35,973 nucleotides of DNA from Candidatus Zixiibacteriota bacterium (GTDB lineage: Bacteria; Zixibacteria; MSB-5A5; GN15; FEB-12), in the NCBI GenBank assembly GCA_028715215.1, contig JAQUSF010000024.1, positions 1 to 35,973 of the forward strand, given 5' to 3'. The translations under genes and the position numbers were made by a program. Below the pieces are notes generated by a model, which was not told the DNA's origin, made no database searches, and saw only the letters and a program-made list of their open reading frames with translations. Of the stretch, positions 1 to 9,000 are shown one piece after another (position 1 is the stretch's first letter; the number at the start of each line of letters is the position of its first letter).

Positions 1-854
1 TCGGTGACCCGCTTTTTGATATCGCTCCCGACCCAACCCCGGTCGAATACGCCGAAGCCAAGCGACAGGTCGAACTGGCCGAGGTCACTTTCAATAATAT
101 CACCCGGGAGTATGACCGGGTAAAAAGTCTGAACGAAAAAAATCTCATTTCCAACCAGGAATACGAATCAAAAATGGCCCAGTATGACGAAGCCAAACTT
201 CGTCTGAACCTGGCTCGTGAAAAACTGGCTCTTATCGAGTCCGGCCAGACGGAGGTCGCCGGTCGTAATATCGATAACATTATCAAATCCACCATCGACG
301 GGAGGGTATTGTCTCTTTTGGTCGAGGAGGGCGACCCGGTGGTACCCCTGACCTGCTATCAGGCCGGCACCGACCTGATGACGCTGGCGCGCATGGAAGA
401 ACTGGTTTTCAAAGGCTGGGTGGATGAAATCGATGTCGGCAAAATAGCCGTGAGCATGCCGGCAGAGCTGGAAATCGGCGCCCTGCCCAACGTGGTTGTG
501 ACCGGGATTATCAGTAAAATATCCCCGAAAGCGGAAAAGCGCGAAGGTTCCACCATGTTCGAGGTTGAAATCAGCCTCGACGAAAAAGGAGGAAAATATT
601 TACGCGCCGGATACAGCGCCAATGCCAATATCATCATTAACAAGCGGGAAGATGTTCTTATGGTACCGGAACGGCTGGTCACAATCAGCGATTCGACCGT
701 TTCGGTTGAAACCCAGGATACCGCCGGCATCATTACCACCAGACCGGTAACGACCGGTCTTTCGGACGGCATCAATATTGAAATTGTGAGCGGTTTGACC
801 GAAGGGGAGCTGGTGGTGGAACGTCCCCCCCGGGAAATCAAACCCTGGGATTAA
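1..854 (+). CDS. MacA/HlyD-type periplasmic adaptor subunit (5' end missing)
   Basis: This is the C-terminal part of a membrane-fusion (periplasmic adaptor) protein that would link an inner-membrane ABC transporter to an outer-membrane channel. The ORF track begins at an internal ATG, but the same frame is open back to the window edge (…EYAEAKRQVELAEVT…), so the gene is truncated by the window. The visible part starts in the alpha-helical hairpin (EAKRQVELAE…AKLRLNLAREKLALIE), continues into the lipoyl-like segment (STIDGRVLSLLVEEGDPV) and a beta-barrel region, and ends in a membrane-proximal domain (VSGLTEGELVVERPP). It is followed after 22 bp by two MacB-type permeases and an ATPase in the same direction, which supports a tripartite MacAB-like exporter. 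The substrate cannot be read from the sequence. The family call is firm; the MacA subtype is an inference from the neighbours. Confidence 0.88.
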   Translation, partial: GDPLFDIAPDPTPVEYAEAKRQVELAEVTFNNITREYDRVKSLNEKNLISNQEYESKMAQYDEAKLRLNLAREKLALIESGQTEVAGRNIDNIIKSTIDGRVLSLLVEEGDPVVPLTCYQAGTDLMTLARMEELVFKGWVDEIDVGKIAVSMPAELEIGALPNVVVTGIISKISPKAEKREGSTMFEVEISLDEKGGKYLRAGYSANANIIINKREDVLMVPERLVTISDSTVSVETQDTAGIITTRPVTTGLSDGINIEIVSGLTEGELVVERPPREIKPWD

Positions 855-876
855 TTGATTATATTCCGGTTTCATC

Positions 877-2112
877 ATGTTGCCTCTGATTACCATAAAA
901 CAATTTCTCAACGACCTTCGGCGCCAGAAACTTCGAAGCCTGTTGACCATGTTCGGTATTTTCTGGGGAAGCTGCGCAATAGTGCTGCTGTTCGCCTTCA
1001 GCAAAGGTCTCGGCGATGCCCAGCTTAAATCCTCCAAGGGTATGGGGGATAATATCTGCATTTTCTGGCCGGGTTTAACCAGCAAAGAATACAAGGGTCT
1101 GTCCAAAGGAAGGCGGATCTGGCCTACCGAGGAAGATATTGAATTACTGAAAAACACGGCGGTAACAATCGGCCGGATATCTCCGGAATTTCGCCGCTGG
1201 AGTCAGTTTATCAAATATAACAAAAGCCTGACACGCAGTCCCGTAATCGGCGTCTGGCCGGAGTTCGGCCTGATGCGTAACCTCATCCCCGATATCGGAT
1301 CCCGCTTCATAAACAATATCGACCAGACCGAGCGGCGGCGGGTCGTCTTTATCGGCAATATCCTCAAAAACGACCTGTTCGGCTCAGAGAGCGCCGTCGG
1401 CAAGCAAATTCTTATAAATGACGTCCCCTTTACGGTCATCGGGGTCATGAAAGAAAAAAAACAGGATTCTTCCTACGGCGGCCGCGACAGCCGTATCGCC
1501 TATATCCCCTCCTCCACATTTCGCAATATGTACTCGACCCGTTATCTCAGTAATTTCGTGACCCAGGCGGCGGCTGATTTCACCATGGAAGACACCAAAC
1601 AGGAAATTTACAACATCATGGGCAAAAAATATCAATTCGACCCCACCGATACGCAGGCCCTGGGGACGTGGGATACTACCGAGATGTTTACCTTTCTTAA
1701 AAACTTTTTCCTGGCATTCAATTATTTCCTGGTCGGGATAGGCATAACCACACTCATAACCGGGGCAATCGGGGTATCCAATATCATGAACGTCGTCCTG
1801 GAAGAAAGAACCAAGGAAATCGGCATCAAGATGGCGCTCGGCGCCAAAAAGAGCATGATATTGTCGCAGTTCATTCTGGAAACTTTTTTAGTCACCGGCA
1901 TCGGGGGCATCCTGGGCTTTTTATTCGCCTGGTTGATTATCACCCTGATACCCTATATGAATCTTGAGGAATATATCGGCGTACCCCAAATCAATCTCCA
2001 GGTCGGCTTTTTAGTGACCGTTTTATTGGGCATGGTTGGTTTCCTGGCCGGTATTTTCCCCGCCCGGCGCGCCGCCAACCTGCAACCCGTACAGGCTTTG
2101 AAACTGTTTTGA
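877..2112 (+). CDS. MacB/FtsX-type ABC transporter permease 1
   Basis: A 411-residue inner-membrane permease of the FtsX/MacB superfamily. It has the expected layout: a first membrane segment near the N-terminus (LLTMFGIFWGSCAIVLLFAF), a large periplasmic MacB-PCD-like domain of about 230 residues, then three C-terminal membrane segments. Between the second and third segments lies the typical cytoplasmic coupling sequence (EERTKEIGIKMALGAKK). The C-terminus (FPARRAANLQPVQALK) is the usual end of this family. It lacks a fused ATPase domain, unlike E. coli MacB; the ATPase is a separate gene two ORFs downstream. Only 6 bp separate it from the next permease, which is a diverged paralog (shared GxGxNIxIxWxG and KGRRIW motifs), so the two probably form a heterodimer. 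No strong Shine-Dalgarno sequence precedes the ATG. Confidence 0.93.
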   Translation: MLPLITIKQFLNDLRRQKLRSLLTMFGIFWGSCAIVLLFAFSKGLGDAQLKSSKGMGDNICIFWPGLTSKEYKGLSKGRRIWPTEEDIELLKNTAVTIGRISPEFRRWSQFIKYNKSLTRSPVIGVWPEFGLMRNLIPDIGSRFINNIDQTERRRVVFIGNILKNDLFGSESAVGKQILINDVPFTVIGVMKEKKQDSSYGGRDSRIAYIPSSTFRNMYSTRYLSNFVTQAAADFTMEDTKQEIYNIMGKKYQFDPTDTQALGTWDTTEMFTFLKNFFLAFNYFLVGIGITTLITGAIGVSNIMNVVLEERTKEIGIKMALGAKKSMILSQFILETFLVTGIGGILGFLFAWLIITLIPYMNLEEYIGVPQINLQVGFLVTVLLGMVGFLAGIFPARRAANLQPVQALKLF

Positions 2113-2118
2113 GAAATT

Positions 2119-3366
2119 ATGCAACTGATAATTTTGTACAATACTTTCATCCGGGATTTTCGAAAACAAAAAAAACGAATCACCCTGACCCTTATTGCCC
2201 TGGCCTGGGGGACCATCTCCATCATGCTCCTGCTGGCGTTCGGCGAAGGACTGCACCAACAGTTGAGTATCAATCAGAAGGGCACCGGTGAAAATATCGG
2301 CATCCTCTGGTCGGGTCAGACCACCAAAGCCTACCGGGGTATGGGTAAGGGACGACGTATCTGGTTATATAAAGAAGATCCCGAATACCTGGCCGCGCAA
2401 ATCCCTGAAATTGAAACTATCGGCGGCGAATACTCCCGATGGGGAGTCCAGATACGATACCAGGACAAGGTCTTAAACGAACACGTTACCGGTATCCCTC
2501 CCTGTTACCGGGAAATCCGCAATCATATCCCCCAGGAAGGCGGCCGCATGATAAACCGGATTGATATGGATGAAAAACGCCGGGTGGTCTTTCTGGGTTC
2601 CAATTTAAAAAAACGCATGTTCGAAGATGAGGACCCTATCGGCAAACAGATTTTACTCAACGAAATCCCCTTTACCGTAATCGGGATAATGATTGAAAAA
2701 ATACAAATGGGCAATTACGAGGGTATGGATGAGGATGTAGCGGCTATTCCGGCCACCACCTTTAAAGCCATCTTCGGCGACCTGTACCTCGATTATATCG
2801 TTTACCGGGCATACCACCCAGACCAGATGGCCGAGATTGAGAAAAAAATTTATCGTGCCCTTGGCGTAAAATATAACTTTGACCCCACCGATGACCGGGC
2901 TATCTCCATCTGGGATATCGCCTCCAGTTCCCGGGAGTTCAACAATATGATGCTGGGGATAAAGATATTCCTGGGCATTATCGGTTTTCTGACTTTGCTG
3001 GTAGCCGGGGTCGGGGTTGCCAATATCATGTACGTATCCATCAAGGAGCGCACCCGGGAAATCGGCATCAAGATGGCGGTCGGCGCCAGAAAATCGCTGA
3101 TTCTATATCAATTTCTGGTCGAAGCCCTGATTATTACCTTCAGCGGTGGCTTCTTGGGCATGTCGCTCAGTTATATTTTGACGGAAGGCTTCAAACGCCT
3201 GCCGTTGGAGAACCAGGTTCTGGATTTTATGGGGCGACCGACGGTATCTCTGGAAATCGGCCTGGTGGTAATCACTATCCTGGGAATTTTAGGCCTGGTT
3301 TCCGGCATATTCCCGGCTATGAGAGCGGCTTCGACCAATCCGGTAGAATCGCTGAGATATGAATAA
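2119..3366 (+). CDS. MacB/FtsX-type ABC transporter permease 2
   Basis: A 415-residue paralog of the preceding permease with the same order of elements: an N-terminal membrane helix (LTLIALAWGTISIMLLLAF), a periplasmic domain with the shared GKGRRIW and RVVFLGSNLKKRMF segments, and three C-terminal helices flanking the coupling sequence (KERTREIGIKMAVGARK). It ends in FPAMRAASTNPVESLRYE. Both permeases carry the same family hallmarks but differ throughout, which points to an old duplication and a heterodimeric exporter. It lies between permease 1 (6 bp gap) and the ATPase gene (24 bp gap), so it is probably co-transcribed with them. In the family such complexes move peptides, lipoproteins, antibiotics or siderophores; nothing here picks one of these. 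Confidence 0.93.
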   Translation: MQLIILYNTFIRDFRKQKKRITLTLIALAWGTISIMLLLAFGEGLHQQLSINQKGTGENIGILWSGQTTKAYRGMGKGRRIWLYKEDPEYLAAQIPEIETIGGEYSRWGVQIRYQDKVLNEHVTGIPPCYREIRNHIPQEGGRMINRIDMDEKRRVVFLGSNLKKRMFEDEDPIGKQILLNEIPFTVIGIMIEKIQMGNYEGMDEDVAAIPATTFKAIFGDLYLDYIVYRAYHPDQMAEIEKKIYRALGVKYNFDPTDDRAISIWDIASSSREFNNMMLGIKIFLGIIGFLTLLVAGVGVANIMYVSIKERTREIGIKMAVGARKSLILYQFLVEALIITFSGGFLGMSLSYILTEGFKRLPLENQVLDFMGRPTVSLEIGLVVITILGILGLVSGIFPAMRAASTNPVESLRYE

Positions 3367-3390
3367 CGTTCTTTTTCGGAGTTAGTAACA

Positions 3391-4074
3391 ATGATAATTA
3401 TGCATGATATTATTAAAACTTACATTACCGGCCAGGTAACATTTCAAGCTCTTCGCGGCATCAACCTGCACATTAAAAAAGGCGAGTTCGTCGCTATCGT
3501 TGGTCCTTCGGGTTCCGGTAAATCGACGCTTATGAATATCGCCGGTTGTCTGGATATCCCGACCAGAGGAAGTTATCTTCTGGACGGAAAGCAGGTAAGC
3601 GCATTTAACTCCAACCAGCTGGCGGAAATCCGCAATAAAAAAGTCGGCTTCGTCTTCCAGGCTTTTAACCTTCTGCCTTATGCCACGGCCTATGAGAATG
3701 TCGAGGTACCGCTGTTATTTGCCGGCGTCAACCGCCGTAAGCGTAAAGAGCGCATCACCCGGCTACTGGGACAGGTGGGGCTGGCGGAGAAAGCCGCCAA
3801 TAAACCGACCGAAATGTCCGGCGGGGAAATGCAAAGAGTCGCCATCGCCCGCGCCCTAGCCAACGAACCGGATATCATCCTCGCCGATGAACCGACCGGC
3901 AACCTGGACAGCAAATCCGGTCAACAGATTGTCAATATTTTTCACGAATTGTGGAAAATGGGCAAAACCGTCCTCATCATCACCCATGACAGCAATATCG
4001 CCGGGCGGGTGGAACGCATTATACAATTAAAAGATGGCCAGATTGAAAACTCCCACTCACCGGCGGCAGTTTAA
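3391..4074 (+). CDS. MacB/LolD-family ABC transporter ATPase
   Basis: A 227-residue stand-alone nucleotide-binding subunit, the usual length for the LolD/MacB/FtsE group. The Walker A motif GPSGSGKST is at about residues 38-46, followed by the Q-loop (VFQAFNLLP), the signature [15 protein letters not shown], Walker B with the catalytic Glu ([12 protein letters not shown]) and the H-loop (IITHD). The TGNLDS sequence after Walker B is typical of this subgroup. The ATG is preceded by GGAG with a 9-base spacer. It would power the two upstream permeases. Its TAA stop lies inside a TTAA tetranucleotide that also supplies the stop of the convergent symporter gene. Confidence 0.95.
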   Translation: MIIMHDIIKTYITGQVTFQALRGINLHIKKGEFVAIVGPSGSGKSTLMNIAGCLDIPTRGSYLLDGKQVSAFNSNQLAEIRNKKVGFVFQAFNLLPYATAYENVEVPLLFAGVNRRKRKERITRLLGQVGLAEKAANKPTEMSGGEMQRVAIARALANEPDIILADEPTGNLDSKSGQQIVNIFHELWKMGKTVLIITHDSNIAGRVERIIQLKDGQIENSHSPAAV

Positions 4075-5534
4075 TTACCATCCTTCTTATCATCTTCCCG
4101 CGGTGTCAAAAGACTGAAGAAAATAACGGCCAGGAAAGCCAGCATAAAAGCGGGCACCAGTTCATAGACGGCGTTTTTCAAAAAAGCCACTTCGCGCCAG
4201 ATAACCGCCACCACCGAGCCGGTAACCAAACCGGCGATGGCGCCGGCTTTATTGGCCCGCTTCCATAAAAGCCCCAGGATAACCACCGGTCCGAAAGCCG
4301 CCCCCATTACACCCCAGGCGTAGAGCACCAGGTGAAAAATAACCCGGTTTTCTGTGAGGGCAAAAAAGATGGCTAAAACTGCCAGCCCGACCAGCACCAG
4401 GCGGTCAAGACGCTGGTAATAACGGATATTCTTTGCCGTTACCATCTCGGGTTTATCCAGTTGCCCGCGGGCAAAAATATCACGGGAAATCGTTGAAGAA
4501 ACGACTATCAACTGCGAATCGGCCGTGGAGCAGATGGCGGCGACAATCGCGGCAATAACGAAGCCGCCGATTATCGGCGGCAGAAGTTCACTGCAGGCCA
4601 GGGGTAATGCCTGCTCGGGGTCGGCCAGACTGCCGTAGTGAACGCGGGAAAAAAGCCCGAAAAAAACCGCTCCCACATAAACCAGTACCATCCACACCAA
4701 TGCAATAACGCCTCCCTGTGTAATCGTACCTTTGTCCCTGGCGGCCATAAACCGCGACAAAACTTGTGGCTGACCGGGATAACCCAGACCGATACCCAGA
4801 AGCCCAACGATAAAACCAAGCATGACAAACCCGGTTTTCCCCGCCGAAAAATTCAACAGGTCGGGGGAAACTTCCTTCAACGACGCTAGAAAAACAGAAT
4901 AACCGCCGATTTCCCCCAGCATGATAAGCGGCATGAAGATTAATGCGATGACCATGAATGAAGCTTGAACCACATCAGTCCAGCAGATAGCACGGAAACC
5001 GCCCGTAACAGTATAGGTGAGAATAATAAACGCCCCCGCCAGGACACCCAGCCAGTACGGCAGAGAAAAGACGGCTTCGAAAGCTTTCCCGGCGGCATTC
5101 ATCTGAGCGGCTACATAACCCAGCATGGATATTGTTATTATTATTACCGGAATATACAAAAGAGCTTTTGATTTTTTACCGAAACGATAACTCAGGTACT
5201 GCGGCACGGTGACCGCTCCGTATTCTTTAGTCTTTTGGCGCAGCTTTTCGGCAATTACCAGCCAGTTGAACAGGTAACCGGCGGCTATTCCGGGGACAAT
5301 CCAGAAAGCCGCCACACCAAATAAATAAGCCTCACCCACCAAGCCCAGCATAACCCAGCCGGATTCGGAACTGGCGGAGGCGGAAAGGGCCGATACCCAG
5401 GGACCGAGTTCACGATTAGCCAGAACAAAATCATCAGTGGTTTTTTTTCGCCAGCGAGCTGAATAAAGACCGATTAAAATTATCGCCGCAGAATATACGA
5501 TAAAGGACAAAAACAATGAAACTTCAGAATTCAC
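4071..5534 (-). CDS. PutP-type sodium/solute symporter (SSS family)
   Basis: An SSS (SLC5) family Na+-coupled symporter with about 13 hydrophobic segments. The N-terminal SASASSESGWVMLGLVGEAY corresponds to the PutP-type Na+/substrate segment (S-x-S…SGW-x-x-x-G), GYPGQPQVLSRFMAA matches the PutP GQPH..RFMA block, and STADSQLIVVSS matches the late TM8 Na+-site region. Proline is therefore a reasonable substrate guess, but other amino acids or carboxylates are possible. The ORF track starts at a TTG only one base from the GGAG. I prefer the GTG at 5534, which sits six bases after an AGGAGT sequence and gives a protein of 487 residues. It overlaps the convergent ATPase gene by four bases. The Na+ gradient could come from the decarboxylase encoded at 24.8-28.4 kb (inference). 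Confidence 0.9.
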   Translation of the reverse strand: MNSEVSLFLSFIVYSAAIILIGLYSARWRKKTTDDFVLANRELGPWVSALSASASSESGWVMLGLVGEAYLFGVAAFWIVPGIAAGYLFNWLVIAEKLRQKTKEYGAVTVPQYLSYRFGKKSKALLYIPVIIITISMLGYVAAQMNAAGKAFEAVFSLPYWLGVLAGAFIILTYTVTGGFRAICWTDVVQASFMVIALIFMPLIMLGEIGGYSVFLASLKEVSPDLLNFSAGKTGFVMLGFIVGLLGIGLGYPGQPQVLSRFMAARDKGTITQGGVIALVWMVLVYVGAVFFGLFSRVHYGSLADPEQALPLACSELLPPIIGGFVIAAIVAAICSTADSQLIVVSSTISRDIFARGQLDKPEMVTAKNIRYYQRLDRLVLVGLAVLAIFFALTENRVIFHLVLYAWGVMGAAFGPVVILGLLWKRANKAGAIAGLVTGSVVAVIWREVAFLKNAVYELVPAFMLAFLAVIFFSLLTPREDDKKDGN

Positions 5535-5536
5535 CC

Positions 5537-5566
5537 TCAAACTCCTATATTTTATATCAAACTCCT
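5537..5566. repeat. 10-bp direct repeat with 20-bp period upstream of the symporter
   Basis: TCAAACTCCT occurs exactly at 5537-5546 and again at 5557-5566, separated by the AT-rich spacer ATATTTTATA. The start-to-start distance of 20 bp is close to two helical turns. The copy nearer the gene contains its ribosome binding site (AGGAGT on the minus strand). The repeat could be a tandem operator or simply a duplicated leader. Confidence 0.5.
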
Positions 5567-5665
5567 GTTAAAAAAAAGCGGAGAATATGCGTAAGTCAAT
5601 AAAAAATAAACAGTTAAGCGAACAAGGGGAGAACCCTAAGAATATCAAAAAAACGAAAAAAAATG

Positions 5666-5696
5666 TTGACAAAAAAAATAAATATATTAATTTATT
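5666..5696 (+). promoter_or_regulatory. Candidate promoter for the 5.7-kb stem-loop RNA
   Basis: There is an exact TTGACA at 5666-5671, followed by a run of A/T bases. The -10 element is ambiguous: AATTTA with a 17-bp spacer is poor, and TTTATT at 5691-5696 has a 19-bp spacer. The extreme A/T content would ease melting. The next transcribed object is the stem-loop at 5712-5761. Confidence 0.4.
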
Positions 5697-5698
5697 AT

Positions 5699-5768
5699 CG
5701 ATTGTCCCCCTAAACCCTGCCTGTCATCCCTCCCTGTGTGCTCAATCCTCAGGCAGGGTTTTCCTTTG
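5699..5768 (+). ncRNA. Candidate small stem-loop RNA or orphan terminator
   Basis: AAACCCTGCCTG (5712-5723) and CAGGCAGGGTTT (5750-5761) form a perfect 12-bp inverted repeat with a 26-base loop, followed by a pyrimidine-rich TTCCTTT. It is not downstream of any plus-strand gene, because the nearest gene on the left is on the minus strand and starts here, so it is not an ordinary gene-end terminator. With the TTGACA box about 45 bp upstream it could be a short transcript of roughly 65-70 nt ending at its own hairpin. I do not recognise an RNA family. A leader element of the peptidase mRNA or an orphan protein-binding palindrome are alternatives. Confidence 0.4.
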
Positions 5769-5973
5769 CCTGTAATTCAGACGGCACCTTATCACCCTCA
5801 AGTTAAATTCGATACCGCTGATTTGCACTTGGCTCTCATACTGACCCACATTAAGCACCGGAATGTTTCCCGATTATTCCTGGAGTAAATATCACTTTTA
5901 TTCAAAATACTCCCGACTTTTCTGATGTATTTTTTGAAAAATATCCGATGTGAATCCGTCCTGTAATCAGAAC

Positions 5974-6002
5974 TTGCCTTAAAGCGCAGATTCGAATAAA
6001 TT
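5974..6002 (+). promoter_or_regulatory. Possible promoter of the S8 peptidase gene
   Basis: TTGCCT (5974-5979) and TAAATT (5997-6002) are separated by 17 bp, each matching the sigma70 consensus at four positions. The predicted transcript would start about 40 bases before the ATG at 6049. This is a weak assignment made by eye. Confidence 0.3.
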
Positions 6003-6048
6003 TAGTAATAAACAATACTTGTCGATATTACCATCCGGTAGGGGTAAA

Positions 6049-9000
6049 ATGAAGAAAGACGTCATTTCATTTTTTTTCTTTCTGTTGCTTCTGTTTTTTC
6101 AGCCTTTTATCGCTCGTGGTAACAGCGCTTCAAACCTTCAAACCGAGCCGGTAATACTGGATAAACCCGGAAATAATATTTCTGAGAAAACCAGGGCATA
6201 TTTGAACCTGAAAAAAACGCCGCTTATTAAAGTCTGGGTGTTTTTCAACGATAAGGGGATTTTCGATAAAACGGCATTTAATCGCCTTGCATCACGAATA
6301 AAGATAAACGAACATGCCCTTCAGCGCCGCGCCCGGGCCGGTGTGGACCGGGTGGTTTTTGCCGACCTTCCCGTCAACAAAGCATATATCGAAACGATAA
6401 CCCGCCTGGGCGCTTTTCATCGCCGTACCTCCCGCTGGCTGAACGCCGCCAGTTTCGAAATACCCTTGAGTCGCCTGGATGAAATAACGGCTTTACCGTT
6501 TGTCAATAGAATCAAGCCGGTGGCCGGTTTTGCAGGGCAACCGGAGATTAATAACGACAACGACATTTTTCAGCCGGATAAAAAATTAACCGGAATGTTC
6601 ACTTTCGACTACGGCCTTTCTCTCACTCAGGCGAATATGTTAAATGTACCGGCAGTTCATGACCTGGGCTATAACGGCCAGGGGATTATAATCTGCCTGA
6701 TGGATAGCGGCTTCAGGAAAACCCACGACGCCTTCGCGCAGGCTTACATTGACGGCCGGGTAATCGATGAATATGATTTTATTTTTAACGATGCCGAGGT
6801 CGGCAACGAGCCCGAAGATGACCCGTCGGCTCATAATCACGGCACCTATTGCTGGTCCGCCCTGGGAGGATTCGTGTCGGGCAGTTTAATCGGTCCGGCT
6901 TTCGGAGCCTCTTTCCTTCTGGCCAAAACCGAGGATATCCGAAGTGAAGTACCGGTGGAAGAAGACAACTGGGTGGCGGCTCTGGAATGGGCTGATTCGC
7001 TGGGGGCCGATGTTACCTCGACTTCACTCGGTTATTCGGACTGGTACAGTTGGGGCGACTTCGATGGTCAGACAGCGGTGATAACCATAGCGGCTAACAC
7101 GGCCGCATCACTGGGTATTATCGCTTGCATTTCCGCCGGTAACAAGGGTCCGAATGACGGCACCATCACCGCCCCGGCTGATGCCTTTGATATTCTGGCT
7201 GTCGGGGCAGTTAATTCTTACGAGTCTATCGCCGGTTTTTCTTCCCGAGGACCTACGGCTGACGGTCGGTTAAAACCCGAAGTCTGCGCCATGGGGGTAA
7301 ATACTTATTGCGCCAACAGCATCAATGATAGCGACTTCACTTATAAAAGCGGCACTTCGCTGGCCTGTCCGCTCATTGCCGGCGCCGCCGGAGCCCTTCT
7401 TTCCGCCCGCCCGGAAATGACTTCGTGGCAAATTCGTAAAGCCCTCATGAAATCAGCCGACCGGGCAACTAATCCCGATAATACATATGGCTATGGCATT
7501 ATCGACCTCCATGCCACCCTTACTTTTGAGGACCTCTGCGGCGATGTCAATGACGACGGTACCCTGACCGTGCAGGATTTCGAGTACTTCGTTGCTTACC
7601 TATATCAGAACGGTCCTCACCCGCCTTTTAGGGAGTCTGCCGATGTCGACTATCTGCCCGGCCTGACCAATCACGACGCCCAGTTCCTGGCTGATTACTT
7701 CTTCGTCGCCGGTGCCTATGAGCCCGGGTGCCTGCCCTATGCCGATACCGTCCTGCCAATCTCCGACGATACAATAACGATATCAAATAATCTCGTCTTA
7801 CCCGGTAGTAACACTGCTCGCGTAGATTTGAAACTAACCGCGGTGAACGCCATTAAGGGGCTGGCATTCCCCTTCTCCTACAGTTGCTCCACATCTTCAG
7901 TATATTGTGATTCGGTCAGTTTTACCGGCTCCCGTTACGCCGGCTACGTCCATAAATACGGCTGTCTTGATTCAAATAAACGCAAGGGTGCAATCGGTCT
8001 TATCAACACCGGGGAAACGGTTCCCCAACCGGGCGAAGGCTTATTGGTTTCACTTTATTTCACCCTTACCCCCTCGGTTGATACGCAATATATATTAATC
8101 GATACCGCTTCATTTACACCCGGAGACATACCCGTCATTACCCGGCGGACCTCGGTCCTGGAAGCCCTTATTCCGGTTATTCAGGCTCGGGGAGCTTATG
8201 TCGACCCGGTTGTTCATGTCATGACCTCGGGTAATGATAGTACCGGCGATGGCCACCTTTTTAATCCTTATGCCACCATCCAGAAAGCGGTGGACGAAGC
8301 CCGCAACGGCGATACCGTAATGGTGCATGATGGCCTTTATCGGGGTGACAACAACAAAACCATTAACTTTAAATATAAAAGGCTGGTCATTAAATCCCAG
8401 AATGGTCCGGAAAAGACCATTATCGATTGCCAGGGCGAAAATTGGGCTTTTCTTATCAATAACGGCGATGACACCACCACCGTTATCGAAGGTTTTACGA
8501 TTACCAATGGTTCGTCGGTTGTTGTGGGCGGGATAAGGTGCGAGTCGTCTTCCTCGCCCCTCATTAAAAACTGTATTTTCAGTAACAATGCCGGTCTGGG
8601 AAGCGCTATTTACTGCAACAGTTCTTCGCCGGTAATAAAAAATTGTACCTTCATTCATAACGGCACCCCCGGTTTGAACCCGGGTGGGGTAGTATATTGT
8701 ACCGGTGAAGCCGCTCCTGAAATCAGGAATTGCATTTTGGCCTTTAATTCACCGGGTACTGCCGTTTACTGCCGGAACACCCTCAACCCGTCGCAATTAA
8801 GCTGCACCGACATATACGGCAATTTCGATGGCGACTGGGTCGACTGTCTTGAGGGGTCACTCGATGTAAACGGGAATTTCTCGGGCGACCCTCTTTTCTG
8901 CAATTCCCTGAACAATAATTTTCATATCATCAGCACTTCCCCCTGCGCCCCGTTTAGAAACAGCTGTGGTATTCTCATCGGGGCTCTGAATATCGATACC

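Larger units (their letters stand above)
5541..6048. other. Long non-coding stretch between symporter and peptidase
   Basis: About 500 bp without a credible gene. The first third is very A/T-rich and holds a TTGACA box and a strong stem-loop (listed separately). The remainder, 5776-5973, shows no convincing ORF, repeat or RNA motif. A possible promoter for the peptidase lies at 5974-6002. The 62-residue ORF 5587-5775 in the track runs through the promoter-like and stem-loop sequences, is rich in Lys because of poly-A, and resembles no family I know. Confidence 0.6.

Noticed and set aside
600-1157. 185-residue minus-strand ORF across the adaptor/permease junction
   Set aside because: It is antisense to two clearly coding genes and has no family resemblance.
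5587-5775. 62-residue ORF upstream of the peptidase gene
   Set aside because: It is Lys-rich because it reads through poly-A, spans the TTGACA box and both arms of the stem-loop, and resembles no family. It is better explained as non-coding.
8110-8658. 182-residue minus-strand ORF in the beta-helix region
   Set aside because: It is antisense to the repeat-rich beta-helix, with no signal or domain of its own.
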